Assembly: GCA_910588845.1 (NCBI GenBank)
Contig: CAJURU010000016.1
Location: 3,774-67,773, forward strand
Direction of reading: 5' to 3'
Length of the DNA stretch: 64,000 nucleotides
DNA from: an uncultured Lachnospiraceae bacterium
GTDB taxonomy: Bacteria > Bacillota > Clostridia > Lachnospirales > Lachnospiraceae
Shown: positions 43,556-52,481 of the stretch, piece by piece
How the letters are laid out: each line of letters begins with the position of its first letter
How positions within the stretch are numbered: the stretch's first letter is position 1
Notes under the pieces: model-generated
Told to the model about the DNA's origin: nothing
The model's database searches: none
Seen by the model: only the letters and a program-made list of their open reading frames with translations
Program-made: the position numbers and the translations under genes

Positions 43556-43699
43556 CCTTATGTACCCCCTTTTCTTCGCTTCCGTTAGCGGTTGCCCTGT
43601 TATTTTGTTCCCCGCCACAAACTTCTGTAACGGTCGAAACTTTAGGACAGACAACTCTCCCACTGCAAAGCCCATCTCCCCTCAAGCTTCTTAATTCTT

Positions 43700-43728
43700 A
43701 TAATAACATATACCAAACAGTATTACAA
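43700..43728 (-). promoter_or_regulatory. Promoter of the subtilase-LRR operon
   Basis: Minus strand TTGTAA (43723-43728), 17-base spacer, TATTAT (43700-43705). It gives a leader of about 140 bases before the subtilase start. Confidence 0.55.
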
Positions 43729-43834
43729 TGTTCAGTTTTTTGATTCATTCCCCAAAAGAGAAAGATTTTACTTCTATCAACCTTTGTCACAAATTATGCT
43801 TATCAAATAACACCAGGCAGCCTTTTACACCAGC

Positions 43835-44344
43835 CTAACCTCCTCCCAAAGCTCCCGCTACCCTCCATTTCCCATTTTTCTTATTACGGGCAAGCGCCCA
43901 TTCCATATCGTCTTTTTCTCCTTTTACCACAGAGCCTGAAAATAAGGGACGGAAATCGCGCTTCACAGCAGACTTCGTCTCTAAAATGACAACGTCTTCC
44001 TCTTCTCCAATCCCCATCTCTTTCTGTTCCTCCTCAGTAAGGCTTTTATCAATCCATTTCCTGTAAGCCACCTCCTGAAATTCGTAGCCGCCCATTTTCC
44101 AAAATAGCTCCTTTTTTAATGTGTCAACAGCCTCTGAGAGTTCCTCCTGGCTGTATTTTTCCGACTCGTTAAGACGCACCTTGGCATCCCAGACATGCCC
44201 TGTGAAAAATTCCACATAAATAAAAAACATGCCAAAGACTAAAAAAACTGCCACGGCGTATACTGCTGCTTTCCCTGCCCGACGACTTCTGCCGCCGCTT
44301 TCATCTGTTTTCCCAGCAAAACACCGCCATACATAATTTTTCAT
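43835..44344 (-). CDS. Unknown single-pass membrane protein after the racemase
   Basis: 169 residues. Basic N-terminus, one transmembrane helix (KAAVYAVAVFLVFGMFFIYVEFF), and an extracytoplasmic domain of about 110 residues with YSQEELSEAVDTLKKELFWK and an acidic stretch MGIGEEEDVVILE. No family recognised. The start is ATG 44344 (MKNYVWRC), seven bases after GGAG within the end of the racemase gene, so it is the last gene of the van-like operon by position. Confidence 0.6.
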   Translation of the reverse strand: MKNYVWRCFAGKTDESGGRSRRAGKAAVYAVAVFLVFGMFFIYVEFFTGHVWDAKVRLNESEKYSQEELSEAVDTLKKELFWKMGGYEFQEVAYRKWIDKSLTEEEQKEMGIGEEEDVVILETKSAVKRDFRPLFSGSVVKGEKDDMEWALARNKKNGKWRVAGALGGG

Positions 44345-44355
44345 ACCCATTCTCC

Positions 44356-45477
44356 TCACTCAGCCACCCGCTCCAACCGTTCTCCCAGGCGGCTGACAAT
44401 TTCATTGCTGATGGTTCCCGCCCACTGCGCCATCTCCTCTGCCTGGATTTCCAAGTCCCCGGACTTGCCTATCAGCACCGCTTCGTCCCCCGCTTTTACC
44501 CGCGGGATATCCGTCACATCCACAAGCATCTGATCCATACAGATTCTGCCGATAACAGGAGCCGTCCCGCCATTACAGAGCACATATCCGCAATTTGACA
44601 ACTCTCTGGGAACCCCATCTGCATAGCCAATGGAAAGAACGGCAATTTTGCGGTTTCCCCGGGCGCTGTATGTCAGCCCATAGCCAGCCCCTTCCCCATG
44701 GTAAAGCATTTTCACGCTCTCTACCCGGGTCTTTAACGACAAGACAGGCCTTAAATCCACTGCTGCATTGGCCCTGTCGCTTTTGGCGCTGTAAATGCCA
44801 TACAAGGCAATGCCCGCCCGCGCATAATCAAAACAGCATTGGGAATAATTCAATATCCCATAGCTCCCCTGCAAATGGCATTTGAAATGATGAAATCCTT
44901 TCCTGTGAAGTTCTTCCACCACATACTCAAAATGATGGATCTGCTCCATGGTATAGGAACGTTCCCGCGCAGAATTTCCATCCGACACGCACAGATGGGA
45001 AAACACACCCGCCACTTGCAGGTGGGACATGCGAAATATTTTTACAATTTCTTCCATATTTTCCCAGCGTTCCCCCAGACGGTGCATGCCTGTATCAATT
45101 CCGACATGAACCTTAAATCTTCGCCCGTCATCCTGCATCAGCGCTGCATAATTTCCGTCAACAACCGTCTGAATTAAATCATAAACGAGCAAATCGCCAA
45201 ACTCGGCGGGATGCGTATACCCCAACACCAGGATTTCTCCGCTAATGCCCGCCTGGCGCAGCTCTATCCCCTCCGATACAGAAGCCACGCAGAACGCGTC
45301 AATTCCCTCTTCCTGCAATGCCTGCGCTACCAGCACGGCTCCATGTCCATAAGCGTTTGCCTTGACTGCCGGCATCAGCATACAGTCAAACGGCAACAAT
45401 CTGCGAAATTCTTCAATATTATGTTTTAAATTTCCCATGTTGAGCTCAATCCAAGCCCTGCCTTTTTTATACATCAT
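44356..45477 (-). CDS. vanTr: VanT-type serine/alanine racemase domain (VanTr)
   Basis: PLP-dependent racemase, about 373 residues. PLP lysine in LMPAVKANAYGHGA; catalytic tyrosine region GEGAGYGLTYSARGNRKIA; CMDQMLVDVTDIP. At the place where alanine racemases have Tyr (INYEV), this protein has Asn358 in GTISNEIVSRLG; that Asn is the hallmark of VanT serine racemases. It would supply D-Ser for peptidoglycan ending in D-Ala-D-Ser. The start ATG 45477 shares bases with the stop of the membrane gene (ATGA), so the two behave as a split VanT. Confidence 0.85.
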   Translation of the reverse strand: MMYKKGRAWIELNMGNLKHNIEEFRRLLPFDCMLMPAVKANAYGHGAVLVAQALQEEGIDAFCVASVSEGIELRQAGISGEILVLGYTHPAEFGDLLVYDLIQTVVDGNYAALMQDDGRRFKVHVGIDTGMHRLGERWENMEEIVKIFRMSHLQVAGVFSHLCVSDGNSARERSYTMEQIHHFEYVVEELHRKGFHHFKCHLQGSYGILNYSQCCFDYARAGIALYGIYSAKSDRANAAVDLRPVLSLKTRVESVKMLYHGEGAGYGLTYSARGNRKIAVLSIGYADGVPRELSNCGYVLCNGGTAPVIGRICMDQMLVDVTDIPRVKAGDEAVLIGKSGDLEIQAEEMAQWAGTISNEIVSRLGERLERVAE

Positions 45478-46550
45478 TTCCTCTCCATCACAAATCTTTG
45501 ATAAATCATTTTCGCACCCACCACTGCCAGAGACAGCAGCACGGACAAAAGCGCCACCGCAAGATAGTGAATCAGTGACTGTTCCACCAGCGATTCCTTC
45601 ATTTTCAGCACATCTGCCGCGCCACGCACAAGCACAATACACAGCGGATGCAAAATATAAACATACATAGACAAATCCCGTGCAATCTCCACGCCGCGGC
45701 AATCCATGGACAACAGCAGTTCAAACAGGAAAAACATCACTGGAATCAGCAGAAAATACATACTGTTATGTTTCTGCCACTGAAACTGAAAACTCATAAA
45801 ACCTTCCGCTAACATCCCGGCAAGGGAAATGAAAAGCCCGATCCCCGCTGTTTTTTTGGATATCCTTACTTTTCCATTCGCGAGCAAAACCCCCATCCAC
45901 AGAAACAATGGGGCAAAGAAAATTCCATTCCTTGTATAAGAGCTGACGGTAAACAGCCCCTCATACACCAATTTCAAAAAAGGAACCTGACTGATTAAAT
46001 TGTAATAACTGTCTCCTAACACACCCAGGACATACAACACAAATACAATTACGGACACTGCAAGCGGGCTGCAAAAATACAGCAGCCCCATAATCAGAAG
46101 GCATCCTAAGATCACTGCCGGCAAATACCAAAGGTGATAAAATGTACCATCAAAAAATATCTCTTTCAGCCATCCTCCCACACTGTCACTGATATTATGG
46201 GAATAGATTTTTAGCGGCAAATACAATAACGTAGAGATTACATACAAAAGAGTCGTTTTTTTCAAAAACCTGCCTATGCTTCCAGAAAATATCCCTGCCG
46301 CGTCACCGGCAGACTGCCTATGAGACAATTTCCTTCTGGCAGGCTGCATCTGCCTCTGATAAGGCGCCAGCACGAAGAATCCGCTCACCATCAGGAAAAA
46401 CGGCACTCCAACTCTCCCGAAACAATAAGTCACCAGGAAATCCGCCGTTTCACTAAAAGATGCCAGCGGCGCAGTGTGAATTGCCACAATCAGCAGGGCT
46501 GCAACCAGGCGAAAGTTATCAATCGCCGCATAATTTTTTCTCTGTCTCAT
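45474..46550 (-). CDS. vanTm: VanT-type membrane acyltransferase-3 domain (VanTm)
   Basis: 358 residues with about ten membrane helices, acyltransferase-3 fold. It opens AAIDNFRLVAALLIVAIHTA (His in helix 1) and continues with CFGRVGVPFFLMVSGFF, as in the N-terminal half of VanT. In VanG-type operons this domain imports L-Ser and is fused to the racemase; in VanL-type clusters the two are separate, as here. It begins one base after the VanXY stop. Role in serine supply inferred from the family. Confidence 0.85.
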   Translation of the reverse strand: MRQRKNYAAIDNFRLVAALLIVAIHTAPLASFSETADFLVTYCFGRVGVPFFLMVSGFFVLAPYQRQMQPARRKLSHRQSAGDAAGIFSGSIGRFLKKTTLLYVISTLLYLPLKIYSHNISDSVGGWLKEIFFDGTFYHLWYLPAVILGCLLIMGLLYFCSPLAVSVIVFVLYVLGVLGDSYYNLISQVPFLKLVYEGLFTVSSYTRNGIFFAPLFLWMGVLLANGKVRISKKTAGIGLFISLAGMLAEGFMSFQFQWQKHNSMYFLLIPVMFFLFELLLSMDCRGVEIARDLSMYVYILHPLCIVLVRGAADVLKMKESLVEQSLIHYLAVALLSVLLSLAVVGAKMIYQRFVMERK

Positions 46551-46551
46551 A

Positions 46552-47526
46552 TCAGTTTCCTATTTTCCTTTCCGCGGCAGCCGGACGTTTTCCGGTGGTA
46601 CAGGTGAGGATAAAGCCGTCCACATTATTCCCGGAAATGCTGACGACAGAATCCGTCCGTCCCTCAGCCTTCCTACCCTCTTTCCCCTCTCTTACATAGT
46701 CCGTACCCATCCTCTTTTCCTGTATATTCATATATTCAATCTTCGTATAATCTCCCTGGGCTTTCACATAACCAATCCTGATTTCCATATCCGCCATCCC
46801 GCCCTGGATGCTTTCTGCAACACATACGCTCTCTGGCGTTGACGATGATAAATCTTCCCTGCACAGTATCAAGGGATTTCTCTCAAAGTCAAACTGTTTG
46901 AGCCATTCCACATATTCTTCCAACACCATTCCGCGTTTCTGCATCAGCCGCGCGTGGGGCGCACCCACATATCGAAAATGCCAGGGTTCCGCTCCAATCC
47001 CCGTCACCTCCTGTTTTTCTTTTGGGTAACGCTCAACAAAGCCAAAATCAGCCATTTTCTCACGGAATTTCTGGCAAACACCTTCATAGGGAAACTCCGG
47101 GCATATAAAGTCTATTTCCGGCTTATTTTGCGCAAGGTCAATTGCCAATCCAGTCTGATGTTCGCTGTGATCTGGGAAAGCCACATACGTTTCTGTAAAT
47201 TTCCTGCCATTCTCTTCCAGTGAATCTTCAAAGATTTTTGTCTGCTCCTCCTTAGAGCGGTAACCGCTGACCCCCACAATCGACAGATGGGCCTGCACTG
47301 CCCCTTCTTTTTCGTTTCTGCGTTCTTGCCTACTTTCGTTATTACAAGATTCCACTTCATCCAGGAGCATTTTCAGCATTTGGGCGCTCTCACGCTCCAT
47401 GTGAATTTGCGGCTGGCCTGCAAACACTGGGCACAGCTCACGCTTTCGGGAAAATCGTTTCAAAGGATATTTCCGATTAACTAAAATCAGGTTTCCCTGA
47501 TATACCATATTTCTTTCCAACAACAT
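46552..47526 (-). CDS. vanXY: VanXY/VanY-type D,D-peptidase
   Basis: M15-family zinc peptidase that removes terminal D-Ala or cleaves D-Ala-D-Ala. Zinc motif SEHQTGLAIDLAQ (His and Asp) and the catalytic GAEPWHFRYVGAPHA (Glu, His). Earlier SIVGVSGYRSKEEQTKIF and FTETYVAFPDH agree with VanXY-G and VanY. The start ATG 47526 lies eight bases after GGAG. About 325 residues; the last hundred, after LEEYVEWLKQF, extend beyond typical VanXY and match nothing known to me. No signal peptide is seen, which fits cytoplasmic VanXY. Confidence 0.83.
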   Translation of the reverse strand: MLLERNMVYQGNLILVNRKYPLKRFSRKRELCPVFAGQPQIHMERESAQMLKMLLDEVESCNNESRQERRNEKEGAVQAHLSIVGVSGYRSKEEQTKIFEDSLEENGRKFTETYVAFPDHSEHQTGLAIDLAQNKPEIDFICPEFPYEGVCQKFREKMADFGFVERYPKEKQEVTGIGAEPWHFRYVGAPHARLMQKRGMVLEEYVEWLKQFDFERNPLILCREDLSSSTPESVCVAESIQGGMADMEIRIGYVKAQGDYTKIEYMNIQEKRMGTDYVREGKEGRKAEGRTDSVVSISGNNVDGFILTCTTGKRPAAAERKIGN

Positions 47527-47608
47527 TTCTACCACTCCCATCTATCTGGCAATCCGTCTTGCCAATCCATAATTTCGTCTTCAATTACTTTCTGTCGCAA
47601 TTTTAAGA

Positions 47609-48652
47609 TTACATCTCCAGCAATCTGCTCAAAATTTCTTCAAAAGATATCCCGGCAGCTTTCATCATATTCGGGTAACGGCTATGCGCCGTAAACCCCG
47701 GAATCGTATTAACTTCATTAAAATATATTTCTCCCTCCGGTGTTAGGAACATATCTACCCTTGCAAAATAACTGCACCCAAGACCGCGGTAAATCCGCAA
47801 TGCCGCATCTTTTATTTCCCGCGCCTTTTCCTCAGAAATCCTTGCCGGGACATGGATTTGGGAGGATTTGAGCGTATACTTTTCTGTATAATCAAAAAAC
47901 CCTTCTGACAGCTCTATCTCATCCACTTCTCCTACAATCAATTTGTTCGTCCCTAAAATGGCGCAGCCCACTTCAAACCCCTCGATCATTTCTTCCAGAA
48001 TTACCTCTGAATCGTATGCAAATGCATGTTCCACTGCAGCATGTAATTCCCCTTTGCCGGAAACCTTGGTTATGCCAAAGGAAGAGCCGGCACGCAATGG
48101 TTTGACGAAGAGAGGATATCTTAACATTTCTCCATAAGCCTCGATTTGCTCTGAATTCTGTTTATCATCTTCTGAAACCGTATAAGATTGCGCGGTTTTG
48201 ACGCCGCATGCTCTTGCAAGACGGTGTGCTGTTTCCTTATCCATGCAGACAGCGGAACTCATGGTATTACAGCCAATCACCGGAATGTCTGCCAGTTCCA
48301 GGACTCCCTGCACTGTGCCGTCCTCTCCGTTTTTTCCATGTAAAATCGGCAGCGCGCCATCCAGGGATATTTCTTCTGCACCGTCCTCTTTTAACAACAA
48401 AATACCATGTAAACTCTTATCCGGCGAAACTGCCACCGGGACACATTTATTTTTAACAAACCAGTTGTCTCCCGGAATGTCCGACAATTCCCCGCGGTAC
48501 AAATACCATGCTCCATTTTTTGCTATGCCAATCGGAAGGATCTCATATTTCCTCGTATCTATATGTGTCATCACCGCATAAGCTGACTGCAATGACACTT
48601 CATATTCACTGGAAGCTCCACCAAACAAGACTGCAATTCTTTTTCTTTCCAT
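47609..48652 (-). CDS. vanG: VanG-type D-Ala-D-Ser ligase
   Basis: ATP-grasp ligase, 347 residues, close to VanG as I remember it: AVLFGGASSEYEVSLQSAYA, PILHGKNGEDGTVQGVLELA, GCNTMSSAVCMDKETAHRLA, FVKPLRAGSSFGITKV, EEMIEGFEVGCAILG, the omega-loop DYTEKYTLKSSQIHVPARI and VDMFLTPEGEIYFNEVNTIPGF. EKYTLKSS is characteristic of D-Ser-adding ligases. The start is ATG 48652 (MERKRIAVLFGG), ten bases after AAGGAG; the longer frame runs into a 39-bp tandem repeat. First gene of ligase-peptidase-VanTm-VanTr. Confidence 0.88.
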   Translation of the reverse strand: MERKRIAVLFGGASSEYEVSLQSAYAVMTHIDTRKYEILPIGIAKNGAWYLYRGELSDIPGDNWFVKNKCVPVAVSPDKSLHGILLLKEDGAEEISLDGALPILHGKNGEDGTVQGVLELADIPVIGCNTMSSAVCMDKETAHRLARACGVKTAQSYTVSEDDKQNSEQIEAYGEMLRYPLFVKPLRAGSSFGITKVSGKGELHAAVEHAFAYDSEVILEEMIEGFEVGCAILGTNKLIVGEVDEIELSEGFFDYTEKYTLKSSQIHVPARISEEKAREIKDAALRIYRGLGCSYFARVDMFLTPEGEIYFNEVNTIPGFTAHSRYPNMMKAAGISFEEILSRLLEM

Positions 48653-48670
48653 AACCTGTATCTCCTTTTT

Positions 48671-48770
48671 CTCCATCATACATAACCTGAATCTTACCCC
48701 GGCGCTTTTCTCCATCATACATAACCTGAATCTTACTCCGGCGCTTTTCTCCATCATACATAACCTGAAT
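48671..48770 (-). repeat. 39-bp tandem repeat in the vanG-like leader
   Basis: Units 48671-48709 and 48710-48748 (one mismatch) plus 22 bases of a third (48749-48770). Thirty-nine bases equal 13 codons, and in frame the unit would read MMEKSAGVRFRLC. Each copy carries a CAGGTTATG start-like site resembling the real one (ACAGGTTATGGAAAG), so the translation start region seems duplicated. Confidence 0.85.
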
Positions 48771-48804
48771 GACAGCCCGGTGACTTTTCCATGACAGATT
48801 CGTC

Positions 48805-48847
48805 ACAAAAACCGCCAGCCTCGTATTAATTGTACGAGACAGGCGGT
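48805..48847 (-). terminator. Terminator of the O-antigen-ligase-like gene
   Basis: ACCGCC...GGCGGT arms at 48811-48825 and 48833-48847 with a mismatched middle, then TTTTTGTG on the minus strand. It ends the upstream transcript, so the vanG-like operon needs its own promoter between about 48770 and 48805; none with a good consensus was found. Confidence 0.65.
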
Positions 48848-48951
48848 CTGCATGTCTTAATATTCTGTTGCCGATTCCCTAAGATAATCTTAACTGAAAG
48901 TTAGGATTTTTTGAACTTAACGTTAAGGCTAAAGAAACTGCTCCGCAAACG

Positions 48952-50448
48952 TCACCTTGCAGCGATAGATTTCCGAAAAAGCGCTAATGCCAAAAACAAA
49001 ACGGCATAATTAAATGCCTGTGGGTTATTGACAACTGACTGCCCCAGATATCCCATTATTGCCGAAAAAAGCATCCAATCCCTGACTGATTTTTTTCTCT
49101 TTTGAAGAAACATCCTGCCTGCTGAAATCCATATCATGCAATAGGAAATCAGCCCGAAAAATCCCATCGTCACCAGGTATTGCAGAAATTCATTATGCGC
49201 ATTCAGATATACCCCGCCTAAATGAGTAAAATACTTGCTGAGGCACGCAATGCCAAAACAATCGCACCCACAGCCAAACAGTTTATATTTCCACTGGAAT
49301 TTTGCAAACAAATTGTATGTACAGATCCACAGCCTCCCTCTTCCTGTTCCCCAGCTGTCCTGGAACACGGAGATTTCATAAAACAGGACAGCCAGCGCTA
49401 TAACAATAAAAAAAGCGCAAAATACCATACTCTGCTGCTTCTTGGTAAGCGTAAATTTAAAACGGCATTTCTTACAGACGCCGCTCTTTAGAAAACATAA
49501 AACCAGTGATGCCGCAATCCCGCAAATCAGCCACAAATTTTTCTGAATAACAAACCGGAAAATACCGTCTATTTTTATAAACTGCCCATGGTAAAATTTC
49601 ATTATGAGAGAAACCGCCCCTGTAACCACACTAAAACCAATCAGGAGTTTGAGAAAATCCTGCGCAAAACCCCTATACTGAATGATACATAGACCAACAA
49701 CAAAGAAGGACGCCGCCAATCCCAGGATAATTCCATCGCTTTTACAAATGATAACATTATAAAATCCCAGATTTACATAGACAAACAACAGCCGCTTTGC
49801 CCAATCTTCCCGGCAATTGAAATAAAGCAGGCAGCCCATGGGGAACAATATGGATAAATACCCCACATACCAGTTCACATTCCCGATGGTTGAAATATAA
49901 GTGTAAAAATCATTGGCAATTCCCCGGTGCATCCCAAACACGTCTATATGGAAAGAATTGAGGATTCCCATCACGTACAATACCGAAGAAGACAGAATCG
50001 CAATTCTCACCATATATTTGCCAAATGCAATATTGCGGGATATGGCAAAATACATCGCGGCCAAAATCCCTATCGTCAAGATACCCATAGACCAGCCGCC
50101 GCTTCCCCAGAATGCCTCTCGCGGCGTCTTGCAAGCAAAGCCGGAGCATACGGCGCTGCACAAAAAAAGCAATATGGAAACGTCTAACATGGTAAATCTT
50201 TTTTCTTTCTTCTGTTTCACATACTCTCTCGTGATAACTGTCTGCCTATGCTGAGAAATCATGGCGACCATGCCTGGAATATAGCATGCAGCCATGGCAA
50301 GAAACAAGATTCCTCCGACAACCCAGAGGAATCTTGCTTTCGCCATAGTCAAGTTAAAATATTTATTTTCAAAATAGAACGGCATAACCAGCATAATCAG
50401 CGCATAATACAGCGCAGATACCATTTCTTTTGTTCTTTGTGCGTTCAT
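48952..50448 (-). CDS. O-antigen ligase/polymerase-like membrane protein
   Basis: 498 residues, about twelve membrane helices, Wzy_C/O-antigen-ligase fold. The large outer loop has GRGRLWICTYNLFAKFQW and LNAHNEFLQYLVTMGFFGL, the pattern in which the Arg and His take part in glycan transfer. Such proteins in Gram-positives polymerise or attach polysaccharides to the wall. It lies between VanRS and the ligase, on the same strand, with its own terminator. A link to vancomycin response is only positional. Confidence 0.78.
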   Translation of the reverse strand: MNAQRTKEMVSALYYALIMLVMPFYFENKYFNLTMAKARFLWVVGGILFLAMAACYIPGMVAMISQHRQTVITREYVKQKKEKRFTMLDVSILLFLCSAVCSGFACKTPREAFWGSGGWSMGILTIGILAAMYFAISRNIAFGKYMVRIAILSSSVLYVMGILNSFHIDVFGMHRGIANDFYTYISTIGNVNWYVGYLSILFPMGCLLYFNCREDWAKRLLFVYVNLGFYNVIICKSDGIILGLAASFFVVGLCIIQYRGFAQDFLKLLIGFSVVTGAVSLIMKFYHGQFIKIDGIFRFVIQKNLWLICGIAASLVLCFLKSGVCKKCRFKFTLTKKQQSMVFCAFFIVIALAVLFYEISVFQDSWGTGRGRLWICTYNLFAKFQWKYKLFGCGCDCFGIACLSKYFTHLGGVYLNAHNEFLQYLVTMGFFGLISYCMIWISAGRMFLQKRKKSVRDWMLFSAIMGYLGQSVVNNPQAFNYAVLFLALALFRKSIAAR

Positions 50449-50476
50449 TTATCTCCATTCTTCCTTACGGAAACTA

Positions 50477-51223
50477 CTACTCTTCCATACGCTCCGTACC
50501 ATCTAAAACAATCCGGCTTCCATCCGCCCCCAGCACGATCACTGTCCTTTCTTTAAAGTCGAGCGTCAGGCATTCTTCTATTATTTCACCTTTAAATACC
50601 TCAAACCCATCCAATGTAATTTGCTGCCTGTCCTTATCTATGGAGACATACTCTTCAGAAATCTTCCCGTAAAATTCCACAGCGTCGTCAAACGTGTAGT
50701 TATCGTATAAATAATCCAGCTCATTTTCATCAAACTCCTGATAAACCTCGAACACATCGTAACTTATCTCCAACGGCACAGGACAGGGGATAAAACACCG
50801 CATAAAATTCATATTATATATCATATAACAGTTCTTTACCGTATAAACATGAAAATTCTCGTCATAATACATGACATAATAATTATTGTCTGTATAGAAC
50901 AGGCTTGCCTGGTTTACGATACCCGTATTGTAATATGTAATTTCCCCAATGTAATCTTCCCTGTTCGTGTTTATGATATCAGTCTTTGTGGAATCTGACC
51001 TAAACGATAAATTACAATCTGAAAAATTTACATTCGGCTCCCCTGTCACATCCGCCCTGCAAATCAGGTATCTTGCTGCGGGATCATTCCATTTACTGAC
51101 ATACAACTCCTTCCATAACAATTGGGTATTATTACTGATTCCATAATAAACGCCAATCCCTGTTGCAGCGGCCAGCAGCAACACGGCGGATATAACCATA
51201 ATCCTATGCTTTTTTCTCATCAT
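50477..51223 (-). CDS. Unknown secreted or membrane-anchored protein
   Basis: 248 residues. An N-terminal signal anchor (RIMVISAVLLLAAATGIGVY) is followed by an extracytoplasmic domain rich in Tyr, Asp and Asn (EITYYNTGIVNQASLFYTDN, FDENELDYLYDNYTFDDAVE). No motif or family recognised. AAGGGG lies seven bases before the ATG. It starts 12 bases after the C39-like protease gene, so both are one unit, and it runs into the O-antigen-ligase-like gene 28 bases later. Confidence 0.6.
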   Translation of the reverse strand: MMRKKHRIMVISAVLLLAAATGIGVYYGISNNTQLLWKELYVSKWNDPAARYLICRADVTGEPNVNFSDCNLSFRSDSTKTDIINTNREDYIGEITYYNTGIVNQASLFYTDNNYYVMYYDENFHVYTVKNCYMIYNMNFMRCFIPCPVPLEISYDVFEVYQEFDENELDYLYDNYTFDDAVEFYGKISEEYVSIDKDRQQITLDGFEVFKGEIIEECLTLDFKERTVIVLGADGSRIVLDGTERMEE

Positions 51224-51235
51224 ACACGCCCCTTA

Positions 51236-52240
51236 TTAATCCATTTTTACAAGCGCCTTTAGATATTTTTCGCTGATATATTGGACGCGCCCGCTTTTGG
51301 TTCCTGTTGCTGCATGATATCCATCGTTTACAACATAATACCTTGTTGTCTTTGAGGCGTACTTTGTATCGTTCTTTTTCTTCTTATATTGCACGGTAAT
51401 ATCATAATACCCCGCAATCGCCACAGAATGTCTGTTTCCGTTCGGAGCGTGAAAAGCGCCGATCACCGGCTTTTTCATTTTATTATATTTAGTAACCGTA
51501 GACTTTAAAGGGGAGTTGATGCTTTTTCCTGTTATCACTTTTTTGTGCATTTTATAATATTTGGTAAGCAAAGGCGCAAGCTCTTTGGGGCTCACCCCTC
51601 CTTTATTTGCAAGTTTTCCGGAACCAAAACCCATATTTACCATAGTAGCAAAAATAATTTTGTGTTTGCTATGGTCTAATGTTCTGGCAAAACCCTTTCT
51701 GGTATAATATTCAATATTGGTCGTAGACGCCACAAAGGAACAAGTTCCATTTACATCTACGCCATATATTCTTTTAAAATATGAATTTAATTTACCTTGA
51801 TTATAATTATTCGTATCTAATAAATAATCAGATTTCTGGCTTTTCCTTATTCTCTTGCTGTATTTATACTCTTTTAACAGTTCCTGTTCCGCCGCCCCCA
51901 AGGTATCCAATAAACAGTCATATATACTTTTACTGCTGCCGCATGGGTCATCCGTATAATCATAGCCGGTATATGGGGTCTGCATAGCTCCATCCGTATC
52001 AGCAGCATCCCCGCTGGCGCTTGGATTCCCACTCTCGCTGGCGTTGCCGCTCATACTCGCATTTCCACTTACGCTGGCGTCCCCACTTACGCTCGCGTTC
52101 CCGCTTTCGCTGGCATTTCCGCTTTCACTTACCAAATTACAAATGATTGCCGACGATTTTGCGCTTACCTGAAATGTTGCGGTTAAGACAGTTACGCATA
52201 CTAACAGTGACATTAGTTTCTTAAGTATTTTTCTCTTCAT
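51236..52240 (-). CDS. Secreted C39-like cysteine protease with SGNAS repeats
   Basis: 334 residues. Signal peptide KKLMSLLVCVTVLTATFQVSA, then seven six-residue repeats (SGNASE/V/M, residues about 38-80) as a flexible linker, then a papain-like domain: Cys in DVNGTCSFVAST, His in PNGNRHSVAIAGYY, and Asn/Asp in YYVVNDGYH. This order fits peptidase C39-like domains. The C-terminus may be basic and wall-associated. AAGGAG precedes the ATG. Substrate unknown; position behind VanRS suggests envelope work. Confidence 0.72.
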   Translation of the reverse strand: MKRKILKKLMSLLVCVTVLTATFQVSAKSSAIICNLVSESGNASESGNASVSGDASVSGNASMSGNASESGNPSASGDAADTDGAMQTPYTGYDYTDDPCGSSKSIYDCLLDTLGAAEQELLKEYKYSKRIRKSQKSDYLLDTNNYNQGKLNSYFKRIYGVDVNGTCSFVASTTNIEYYTRKGFARTLDHSKHKIIFATMVNMGFGSGKLANKGGVSPKELAPLLTKYYKMHKKVITGKSINSPLKSTVTKYNKMKKPVIGAFHAPNGNRHSVAIAGYYDITVQYKKKKNDTKYASKTTRYYVVNDGYHAATGTKSGRVQYISEKYLKALVKMD

Positions 52241-52481
52241 GTTATTTTCTCCTTAATTAATTATTTTCCTGCTCCATGCCTCTGAACCTATGTCACAACT
52301 CTTCTGTTAATTCTACATCCACTTAAAGAAACACCATACTCCCCCTCTCCCTTTTAAGGCTGCTTATCATTCCCTCTTAACCAGCCTCGAAACAAAGCGT
52401 ATCATATTTTCATCGCATTTTCAATTTTAATCTGCCTGTCCCCGAGAAACTCAATTTTCCTGGTCTATTCCTCCCTCCCGG

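Noticed and set aside
48671..48770. CRISPR array
   Set aside because: The 39-bp units are contiguous with no spacers and sit in a leader.
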